A stretch of 21,490 bases of DNA from JACKOF01 sp041571855 (GTDB lineage Bacteria; Pseudomonadota; Gammaproteobacteria; Pseudomonadales; Porticoccaceae), in NCBI GenBank assembly GCA_041571855.1, contig JBFFTH010000015.1, forward strand, positions 1 to 21,490, read 5' to 3'. This document shows, piece by piece, positions 9,046 to 15,000 of the stretch. Position numbers and translations under genes: made by a program. The number at the start of each line of letters is the position of its first letter. Position 1 is the first letter of the stretch. The notes beneath the pieces were generated by a model. The model did no database searches and was not told the DNA's origin. It worked only from the letters and a program-made list of their open reading frames with translations.

Positions 9046-9108
9046 ACTTTAATTTCGCCGAACGCCAATCACTTCGGATAATGGCCGTTTCCAACCAGCA
9101 GAAACTAA
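9010..9108 (-). ncRNA. Candidate carA leader RNA or independent small RNA
   Basis: Predicted from the promoter at 9115-9143 and the terminator at 9010-9045; the transcript would be about 98 nt. The 5' part can form small hairpins (GUUUC...GAAAC near the 5' end, CCGAA...UUCGG in the middle). The 5' GUUUC could instead pair with GAAAC in the terminator's first arm, which would be an antiterminator. No known riboswitch or small RNA family was recognised, and no convincing leader peptide with a ribosome-binding site was seen. Confidence 0.4.
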
Positions 9109-9114
9109 AGGCGC

Positions 9115-9143
9115 ATTCTAGTTACATCGACGTTGATTGTCCA
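9115..9143 (-). promoter_or_regulatory. Near-consensus sigma-70 promoter upstream of carA leader
   Basis: On the minus strand TGGACA (9138-9143) matches the -35 consensus at 5 of 6 bases, and TAGAAT (9115-9120) matches the -10 at 5 of 6, with the optimal 17-bp spacer. A T tract lies directly upstream of the -35. The predicted start is near 9108, about 63 bases before the terminator hairpin begins. No comparably good promoter was found between that hairpin and carA. Confidence 0.68.
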
Positions 9144-9269
9144 CAAAAAAGCACCGCACAACCCCGCTTTTTTCTGTAACGACGACCCCTTGGGCAATGC
9201 CTTCAAGAGGGCCTCGACAAGCGCTGCAAATCCAGTAGACTGCCGGGCTTTTGGTACAGGAGGCCACAG

Positions 9270-9650
9270 GTGTCCTACTCACTGCTCTACCACATCCACA
9301 TCGGCTGCGCGCTGTTGTCCATCAGCGGTTTTCTGCTGCGCGGCTGGTGGCGTTTTACCAAGCCATCCCGGCTCAACCGGCCACTGGTCAAGGTGCTGCC
9401 GCATATCATTGATACCGTATTGCTGGCCAGCGCCGTGATGCTGGCCCTGCAACTGCATCAGTACCCCCTTACCCATGCCTGGCTGACGGCCAAAGTCCTT
9501 GCCCTGCTGGCCTATATCGCGCTCGGCACCATCGCCCTGAAAAGAGGTCGCACGGATTTTAGCCGGGCCTGTGCATTCATTGGCAGCCTGTTGCTGCTGG
9601 TCTACATGGTCGGCACCGCTACCAGCAAAAACTGGCTCTGGTTTTACTAG
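9270..9650 (+). CDS. SirB2-family small integral membrane protein
   Basis: A 126-aa, very hydrophobic protein with about four membrane segments (roughly residues 6-24, 42-62, 70-90 and 100-118), matching the SirB2/YchQ family. The original name came from an effect on invasion gene expression in Salmonella; the biochemical role is unknown. Recognisable family features are the N-terminal YHIHIGCALLSISGFLLRG segment, the HIIDTVLLASAVML helix and a final KNWLWFY. The start is a GTG at 9270, chosen because AGGAGG lies at 9258-9263, six bases upstream. It is transcribed towards the reductase gene, with a 54-bp convergent gap. It is not obviously related to its neighbours. Confidence 0.85.
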   Translation: MSYSLLYHIHIGCALLSISGFLLRGWWRFTKPSRLNRPLVKVLPHIIDTVLLASAVMLALQLHQYPLTHAWLTAKVLALLAYIALGTIALKRGRTDFSRACAFIGSLLLLVYMVGTATSKNWLWFY

Positions 9651-9704
9651 TCACTGCAACAGTCCGGGACTGGTTATCCGGCTGTCAGCATTAGGGCCGG
9701 CGGT

Positions 9705-10565
9705 TCAGTAAACCAGTTCCACCCAGCGGCCACCGGCCTTCAGTTCAGCCTTGCGCCGCTGCCAGATCTCGTCCCCGCCGAGCATCTTGGAAAAAACCTG
9801 GTCGAGCGTTTCCAGGATGTCCTCCCGCCCGGCGACATAGACACGGGTGTGAACATTTTCCAGCATCGAGATAATCTCTTCGCTGCGCCGTTCCAGTTCA
9901 TAGTCCATCGCCACAGGGTCCGCCCAGTGCGGCCGGGGACTCAGCGCCCTGAAAGCCTGGAATGTCTCCTGGTCGTAATACTGGGCAAAGTCGTCCCTTT
10001 CTTCATTCATGTAGAGAAGTTCCAGCCCGGTCCGGGCGCCGTAGAACAAACGAATACGACCTTTCCAGTCCTTTATGTCGCGATAGATATGTTTGACCAG
10101 CGCCCTGAATGGAGCAATGCCAGTGCCGAGGCCGATCAGCAGCAGGTCTGCCTCCCTGTCCCCGGGCACTTCAAAGGGAATTCCAAAAGGCCCGTTAATA
10201 GTTAACCTATCACCCGCCACCAGGTCGCACAGGTAGTTGGAGGCGATACCCTCGTAGCGTTCCCCGCTGTATTCATCAATGTAACTGCAGCGCCTGACAC
10301 AGAGGGTCACCCTGGGCTTGCCACTGCCATTCGAATCGTGAATATCGGCAACGGTGTAGAGCCGGAAATGATGCCTGTGACCCAGGTCGTGGTCGCCGGT
10401 AACGATGACGCCGATCGTCTGCCCGGGTTTGTAGACAAAGTTTTCGCGGTCTACCTCCATCACGATCTCTCGCACCTCCTCTTCCGATGCTGCGGGCGTT
10501 ATCCGCTCACTGCTGAGGACCTTGGCCGTGTAGGTATCACCCGTATCGAAATCCTGAAGCCGCAT
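9705..10565 (-). CDS. Plant-type ferredoxin (flavodoxin)-NADP+ reductase, last gene of rnf operon
   Basis: A 286-aa FAD enzyme expected to exchange electrons between NADP(H) and ferredoxin or flavodoxin. FAD motif RLYTVAD is at residues 68-74. GIASNYLCDL (106-115) corresponds to the plant/cyanobacterial G-x-x-SN-[FY]-LCDL segment. The NADP pyrophosphate loop GLGTGIAPFRA is at 145-155, and LFYGARTGLELLYMNE at 173-188 is the NADP-binding stretch. The chain ends in WVELVY, the terminal aromatic residue that stacks on FAD in plant-type FNRs. The open frame extends 61 codons further upstream, but that part overlaps the preceding small gene. The ATG at 10563-10565 has a GGAGG nine bases upstream and lies one base after that gene's stop. 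No Fe-S cluster motif is present. Confidence 0.92.
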   Translation of the reverse strand: MRLQDFDTGDTYTAKVLSSERITPAASEEEVREIVMEVDRENFVYKPGQTIGVIVTGDHDLGHRHHFRLYTVADIHDSNGSGKPRVTLCVRRCSYIDEYSGERYEGIASNYLCDLVAGDRLTINGPFGIPFEVPGDREADLLLIGLGTGIAPFRALVKHIYRDIKDWKGRIRLFYGARTGLELLYMNEERDDFAQYYDQETFQAFRALSPRPHWADPVAMDYELERRSEEIISMLENVHTRVYVAGREDILETLDQVFSKMLGGDEIWQRRKAELKAGGRWVELVY

Positions 10566-10566
10566 A

Positions 10567-10770
10567 TCAGGGTGCCTCCGTTTCAGTTGGTTTAAGTTTC
10601 GAATCGCAGCGCTCTGCGGGCAGACAGTTACAGCTGCCACAGCCGCCGCGGTTGGCGAGGGGGTCGGGATCGGCCGAGTCGGGGAAATGTCGCCGCCAGC
10701 TTCTCTGCACCAGCAACCACAGGCCGCTGATGAGTGCCAACAAGGCAATCCCCTTAAGATAGGTCATCAT
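10567..10770 (-). CDS. 67-aa single-TM Cys-rich protein in rnf operon (NqrM / FeoB-associated-like)
   Basis: A small protein with one N-terminal membrane helix (about residues 4-22, KGIALLALISGLWLLVQ), a basic patch (RSWRRH) and a soluble tail with four cysteines: C44, C47, C49 and C55 (GGCGSCNC...ERC). This layout resembles NqrM, the Cys-bearing membrane protein that delivers iron to the Cys4 site of NqrD/NqrE in Na+-NQR, and also the FeoB-associated Cys-rich family. Assignment to either is inference; a direct sequence match was not established. Its ATG overlaps the rnfA stop (ATGA at 10767-10770) and it precedes the reductase gene by one base, so it is translated as part of the operon. A role in RnfA/RnfE metal-centre assembly is a reasonable guess. 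Confidence 0.78.
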   Translation of the reverse strand: MMTYLKGIALLALISGLWLLVQRSWRRHFPDSADPDPLANRGGCGSCNCLPAERCDSKLKPTETEAP

Positions 10771-11348
10771 GTCCCCAGCCCCGCAAAGCCCATAAAAGCC
10801 AGGGAGAGAATACCGGCTATCATCAAGGTGATCGCCGTGCCCTCAACCATCTGCGGCACCGTGGCCAGCTCCAGCTTTTCCCTCACGCCTGCCATCAACA
10901 CCAGCGCCAGGGTGAAACCCACGCCCGCGCCCAGCGCATAGGTCACACATTGGATGAAGCCGTAGCCCTTGTTGGTCTGGAACAGCGCCAGCCCCAGGAT
11001 CGCGCAGTTGGTGGTAATCAGCGGCAGGAAGATTCCGAGCTGGCGAAACAGTACTGGACTCATTTTTTTTATGAACATCTCCACCAGCTGCACTGTGGAG
11101 GCAATCACCACAATGTAGGCGATCAACCTCAGGTAGGGGGCATCCAGCGCAATCAGCAGGCGATTGATGGCAAACGCGCAGATGGAGCCGACCAGCATCA
11201 CAAAACAAACCGCCCCCCCCATGCGGGTAGCGGTGTTCAACTTGCCGGAAACACCGAGAAAGGGACAAATGCCCAGGAAATAGGCCAGTACAAAGTTATT
11301 TACCAGGCTGGCATTGAGAAAAATGGTCGCCAGGGTCTCATCGTTCAC
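10767..11348 (-). CDS. rnfA: Rnf electron transport complex subunit A
   Basis: Integral membrane subunit of the Rnf (ferredoxin:NAD+ oxidoreductase) complex, homologous to NqrE and to RnfE. It is 193 aa, the same as E. coli RsxA, with six predicted TM helices. The conserved half-sequences NNFVLAYFLGICPFLGVSG (C28) and ITTNCAILG (C115) carry the cysteines that, with those of RnfE, hold the intramembrane Fe-S centre. The open frame extends 66 codons upstream, but that is an overlap with rnfE. The GTG at 11346-11348 gives the family N-terminus (MNDETLATIFLNASLVNN), overlaps the rnfE stop (GTGA) and has a GGGGGAG upstream. Confidence 0.96.
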   Translation of the reverse strand: MNDETLATIFLNASLVNNFVLAYFLGICPFLGVSGKLNTATRMGGAVCFVMLVGSICAFAINRLLIALDAPYLRLIAYIVVIASTVQLVEMFIKKMSPVLFRQLGIFLPLITTNCAILGLALFQTNKGYGFIQCVTYALGAGVGFTLALVLMAGVREKLELATVPQMVEGTAITLMIAGILSLAFMGFAGLGT

Positions 11349-11986
11349 TGTGTTGTCTCCCCCGATAACAGCGCCCTCTGCTGCTGGCGCGACCGGATGC
11401 GATTGAAAACCAGCAACAGCAGGGCAAGGGTAAAAAAGCCCCCGCTGGGCAAAATCATTACCACCCAGGGCTGGAAACCCGCTGGAAACAGCGGCAGTCC
11501 AAACAGGCTTCCGCTGCCGAGGATCTCGCGTGCGCTTCCCAGGCAAAGCAGGGCAAAAGTGAAGCCCAGCCCCATGCCGAGACCGTCGAGCATGGAGCTG
11601 GCCACCGTGTTCCTGGAGGCAAAGGCCTCAGCCCGCCCCAGGATCAGGCAATTGACCACGATCAGGGAAATAAAGGCCCCCAACGCGCGATGCATTTCCA
11701 GGCTGATGGCCTGGATCAGGTAGTCCACCACGGTCACAAAGGTGGCAATAATCAAAATAAAGCTGGCAATGCGCACCTCCCGGGGTATAAAGCTGCGCAG
11801 GGAGGCAATTAGGGTGTTGGAGAGCACAATCACAAACGTGGTTGCCATTCCCATGGCCAGCGCATTGATGGCGGAATTGGTCACCGCCAGCACCGGACAC
11901 ATGCCCAGCACCTGCACAAACACCGGGTTCTCCCGCCACAACCCCTTCAGGAACTCGTCAGTGCTATGCACCGGGTCAGTCGCCAT
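11345..11986 (-). CDS. rnfE: Rnf electron transport complex subunit E
   Basis: Membrane subunit homologous to NqrD, the partner of RnfA in the central pair. It is 213 aa with six predicted TM helices. Diagnostic segments are GLWRENPVFVQVLGMCPVLAVTNSA (residues 15-39; cysteine C30) and IVVNCLILGRAEAFA (C113), matching the second pair of Fe-S ligands. The ATG at 11984-11986 was preferred over one eight codons upstream because a GGAG sits at normal spacing before it and the resulting N-terminus fits the family. It overlaps the 3' end of rnfG by 11 bases. Confidence 0.95.
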   Translation of the reverse strand: MATDPVHSTDEFLKGLWRENPVFVQVLGMCPVLAVTNSAINALAMGMATTFVIVLSNTLIASLRSFIPREVRIASFILIIATFVTVVDYLIQAISLEMHRALGAFISLIVVNCLILGRAEAFASRNTVASSMLDGLGMGLGFTFALLCLGSAREILGSGSLFGLPLFPAGFQPWVVMILPSGGFFTLALLLLVFNRIRSRQQQRALLSGETTQ

Positions 11987-12650
11987 CTCTTGTCTCCTGC
12001 TGGAATACATCGATCTCGCGGCGGATCACGGGCACCCAGGCCCGACTGCTCTCCCGCAGGATGCGAGCAATGGCCTTGGAGGAAATCGTCGCCCCGGTAA
12101 TGCCCTCTACCTGCCAGGGCTGAGCCTTTTCCCCTCGCTTCACTGCCTGCACCGGGTGCGCCATCGACTGCCCGCCCGGGGAAACACTGACATCCAGTTC
12201 GGTAAAATTCGACAGGAAACGGGGGTCCTTCTCGATCCTGTCTCCCAGTCCCGGGGTCTCCTTGCTGGCCAACACCTGCAGACCGATAATGGTCTCTGCC
12301 CGCGGCGCGTAGCCGTAGATAATGCGGATGCTATCGGCATACCCCATTCCCTGGCCCGGTATGGCAATCCCCACCAGTGTGCCGGCGGCATCGTAGCCCG
12401 CATGCACTGTGAGCCCGGGGGTGTCGGCGGGCTCAGCCGGGCGAAAGCCCGCGCGATCATCAAAATAAAATGAACGCTTGATGACAGCACCCGGCAGCAC
12501 TTTAAACACCGCCTGCTCAAGGTACGCTGCCTGGTTGGCCTCAATCGTCGGCAGCGTGGCCAGAAAGACGCTGACGATCAACAGTCCGCACAGGCTGCCG
12601 ATCCCCACCAGTGCCCGGTACATGCGCCCCACCCTTGCCGGCGCTGTCAC
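11976..12650 (-). CDS. rnfG: Rnf electron transport complex subunit G (covalent FMN protein)
   Basis: A 224-aa subunit with one N-terminal TM helix (about residues 12-33) and a periplasm-facing FMN-binding domain. The family attaches FMN by a phosphoester bond to the threonine of [S/T]GAT; here that is T188 in EGITGATISS. The adjacent LASKETPGLGDRIE stretch (128-141) is a strong family mark. The ATG overlaps the rnfD stop (ATGA at 12647-12650). The sequence up to Met10 could also permit a shorter start, but the overlap makes the first ATG more likely. Confidence 0.95.
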   Translation of the reverse strand: MTAPARVGRMYRALVGIGSLCGLLIVSVFLATLPTIEANQAAYLEQAVFKVLPGAVIKRSFYFDDRAGFRPAEPADTPGLTVHAGYDAAGTLVGIAIPGQGMGYADSIRIIYGYAPRAETIIGLQVLASKETPGLGDRIEKDPRFLSNFTELDVSVSPGGQSMAHPVQAVKRGEKAQPWQVEGITGATISSKAIARILRESSRAWVPVIRREIDVFQQETRDGD

Positions 12651-13660
12651 GACGCTCTCCCTGTCCCGTAGGCCCGGGGTTGAATAAGGTTATCGATATG
12701 GGGAGATACCGCGTTAGCCAGCAGGATCGCGTACATCACTCCCTCCGGCATCCCGCCCCAGAGGCGGATAACGGTGACCAGGACGCCGATCAGCACACCG
12801 TAGACTATCGACCCTGCGGCGGTGATCGGTGAAGCGACCATGTCAGTGGCCATGAAAACTGCCCCGAGCATCAGCCCCCCGGAAAACAACATGAACAGGG
12901 GCGGCGGGTAAAGCAACGGGTCTACCTGGTTAAGGACCCAGCTCAGCACCGCCACCGTGGCAAGAATCGCCACCGGAATGCGCCAGTTCATCATCCTGCG
13001 GGCCGCCAGGTAGATACCGCCGGCCAGAATTAACAGGGCACAGGTTTCACCCAGTGAACCACTGGTGAGACCCAGCAGCAAATCCCCGCTATCGGTGAGC
13101 TGGTGATCGAATTTCATCAGCGCCAGTGGCGTGGCCCCGCTGGCGCCATCGTAAACCGGTGCGGCGAAAGGCAGCGTCAGTGTCGAATCCGGCACTGCTG
13201 TAAAGCGATCCGGCGCCCAGGCTGGCGTCCAGCTGGTCATTGCGGCGGGAAAGGCCGCCTGCAGAAATGCCCGCCCCACCAGCGCCGGGTTGAAGGCGTT
13301 GTAGCCCAGTCCGCCGAACATGAACTTGCCCATGGCGACACCGATCACCCCACCCACCGCGACCATCCACAGCGGCAGCGCCGGCGGCAGCGTCAGCCCG
13401 TAGAGAAGCCCGGTGATCGTCACCGACCAGTCGCCGACCGTGCTGGTCCTGGCAGAGAGGCGACACATCAGGTGCTCGGTCAGCACACAGGCGGTTAGCG
13501 CGACTGCGAGGTTGAGCAATGCAGACAGCCCGAAGCTCCAGACAGAGAAAGCCGCTACCGGCAACAGCGCCCAGACCACGTTGCGCATGATCATATTCAC
13601 GCCGTGCCCGGATGCAATGTGAGGCGAGGTGTGAATCTGAAGGGTTCGCCGCTGCATCAT
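12647..13660 (-). CDS. rnfD: Rnf electron transport complex subunit D (covalent FMN, membrane)
   Basis: Integral membrane subunit homologous to NqrB, about nine to ten TM helices, proposed to take part in ion translocation. It is 337 aa. SSPH-type N-terminal motif appears as TSPHIASGH; GGLGYNAFNPALVGRAFL is at residues 116-133; the covalent FMN site is SGAT with T177; and FMATDMVASPIT lies in the last third. The frame is open for 33 more codons upstream, inside rnfC; the ATG at 13658-13660 overlaps the rnfC stop (ATGA) and gives the family N-terminus. An in-frame second ATG follows directly. Confidence 0.96.
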   Translation of the reverse strand: MMQRRTLQIHTSPHIASGHGVNMIMRNVVWALLPVAAFSVWSFGLSALLNLAVALTACVLTEHLMCRLSARTSTVGDWSVTITGLLYGLTLPPALPLWMVAVGGVIGVAMGKFMFGGLGYNAFNPALVGRAFLQAAFPAAMTSWTPAWAPDRFTAVPDSTLTLPFAAPVYDGASGATPLALMKFDHQLTDSGDLLLGLTSGSLGETCALLILAGGIYLAARRMMNWRIPVAILATVAVLSWVLNQVDPLLYPPPLFMLFSGGLMLGAVFMATDMVASPITAAGSIVYGVLIGVLVTVIRLWGGMPEGVMYAILLANAVSPHIDNLIQPRAYGTGRAS

Positions 13661-15000
13661 CGGGACGCCGCCTTCATTTTCCGGACCATCGCCTTGGCAC
13701 CCCGGAACCTCTGCACCAGGGGAATGTGGGCCGGGCAGACATAGGAGCAGGCGCCGCACTCGAAGCAGTCCATCAGGTTGTAGTCCGAGATCATGGCGTC
13801 GAAGCGATCATGCCTCGCCAGCAGGCCCAGCTGGGAGGGATTGAGAAACATCGGACAGGCATCGATGCAATAGCCGCAGTGAATGCACGGGTATTCGACG
13901 GCCTCCCGCCGGGTCTGGGCATCAGTGAACGCAATAAAGCCAGAGGTACCCTTGGTAATGGGTATATCGAGGCTGGGCAACGCCTGGCCCATCATCGGGC
14001 CGCCGAGGAATACCCGGCTGATATTCTCTTCCATCCCGACATATTCCAGCGCGAAGCGCAGTGGCGTGCCGATGGGAATGCGGTAGTTGCCTTTTTTGCG
14101 AATCCCCGGGCCACCGATGGTGATCACCCGCTCCTGGATACCGCCCCCGCGTGGCAGCAGCCGACCGATCTCGGCTGTGGTAGCGACATTAATCACCACT
14201 GCACCCACATCCGAGGGCAGACCGCCGGACGGAACTTCGCGCCCCAGCAAGGCCGTAATCAGCATTTTCTCGGCACCCTGGGGATACTTCACCGCCACCA
14301 CCGCCACCGAAACGGGCTCGTCCGCCGGTGTATGCTCACGGAGGGAGTCCGCCGCATCGTGCTTGTTGGCCTCGACAGCGATAATTGCCCGTTCGGCGCC
14401 GGTCACTTTCAGCAGGTAGCGAATGCCGCAGAAGATATCGGGCTGCTGCTCCAGCATCACGCGGTGATCGGTGGTAAGGAACGGCTCGCACTCGACCCCG
14501 TTGATGATCAGCGTATCGATGTTGCGATCAGGGGGGATCTTCAGCTTTACATGGGTGGGAAAGGCAGCTCCGCCGAGACCGACGATCCCCGCATTCTGGA
14601 TCGCGGTGAGAATTTCATCGGCAGAGGCCGACGCCAGATCACAGGGCTCTCCGGCCGTGATCTCCTGGCTGGAACCGGGAAACGGCTTGAGATAGATGCC
14701 CGGCACCATTTTGCCGCTGATGGTCGGCACCAGCCCCAGGCGCTGGATCGTTCCCGAGGCCGGCGCGTGCATCGCCACCGACATCAAGCCGTCCGGCTCG
14801 GCAATGGTTTGGCCGCGCGTCACCTCCTGCCCCTGGCGCACAATAGGGCGAGCGGGAGTCCCCAGATGCTGCTGCATGGGAATCACCATCACCGGGGCAA
14901 ACGGGAACTGCCTGATCTGCAGATCCCGAGTCTGGTCCTTGGACTCCGGCGGGTGAATGCCGTGAGCAAAGGTGTTGTGTCGTCGTCGCCGGAACATCAA
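13657..15000 (-). CDS. rnfC: Rnf electron transport complex subunit C (NADH-interacting, 2x[4Fe-4S])
   Basis: Peripheral subunit where NADH/NAD+ meets the Rnf complex; homologous to NqrA and to the NuoF flavoprotein fold. It is 447 aa, a short form (E. coli RsxC has a long Ala/Lys-rich tail that is absent here). Seen: GLGGAAFPTHVKL at residues 141-153 (nucleotide/FMN region), INGVECEPFLTTD at 166-178, GGPMMG at 333-338, and two 4Fe-4S motifs, C372-C375-C378-C382 and C412-C415-C418-C422, each followed by Pro. The start ATG overlaps the PFOR stop (ATGA at 14997-15000), so rnfC is directly coupled to the PFOR gene. Confidence 0.96.
   Translation of the reverse strand: MMFRRRRHNTFAHGIHPPESKDQTRDLQIRQFPFAPVMVIPMQQHLGTPARPIVRQGQEVTRGQTIAEPDGLMSVAMHAPASGTIQRLGLVPTISGKMVPGIYLKPFPGSSQEITAGEPCDLASASADEILTAIQNAGIVGLGGAAFPTHVKLKIPPDRNIDTLIINGVECEPFLTTDHRVMLEQQPDIFCGIRYLLKVTGAERAIIAVEANKHDAADSLREHTPADEPVSVAVVAVKYPQGAEKMLITALLGREVPSGGLPSDVGAVVINVATTAEIGRLLPRGGGIQERVITIGGPGIRKKGNYRIPIGTPLRFALEYVGMEENISRVFLGGPMMGQALPSLDIPITKGTSGFIAFTDAQTRREAVEYPCIHCGYCIDACPMFLNPSQLGLLARHDRFDAMISDYNLMDCFECGACSYVCPAHIPLVQRFRGAKAMVRKMKAASR

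Larger units (their letters stand above)
8878..9269. other. Non-coding gap between carA and the sirB2-family gene
   Basis: 392 bp without a credible gene. The usual dapB neighbour of carA is missing. From right to left on the minus strand it contains a near-consensus sigma-70 promoter (9115-9143), a candidate 60-nt leader, an intrinsic terminator (9010-9045) and a nested palindrome (8919-8953) in front of the carA ribosome-binding site. On the plus strand the only clear signal is the AGGAGG (9258-9263) of the next gene. A weak A/T-rich inverted repeat lies at 9145-9173. Confidence 0.8.

Noticed and set aside
9145..9173. Inverted repeat aaaaaagc/gctttttt, considered as a terminator
   Set aside because: The stem has only two G-C pairs and a 13-base loop; the A/T tracts are more likely upstream promoter sequence for the carA leader promoter.
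9651..9704. Small palindrome cagtcc-g-ggactg between the convergent sirB2 and FNR genes, considered as a terminator
   Set aside because: No U run on either strand and the loop is too tight; no convincing terminator for either gene was found here.
10566..10748. N-terminal 61-aa extension of the FNR reading frame
   Set aside because: It overlaps the Cys-rich small gene in another frame, reads as a low-complexity shadow, and the ATG at 10563-10565 has a proper GGAGG.
11349..11546. 66-aa N-terminal extension of rnfA
   Set aside because: It is the shadow of the rnfE 3' end; the GTG at 11346-11348 gives exactly the 193-aa family length.
13661..13759. 33-aa N-terminal extension of rnfD
   Set aside because: Lies inside rnfC; the ATG overlapping the rnfC stop fits the operon's coupling pattern.
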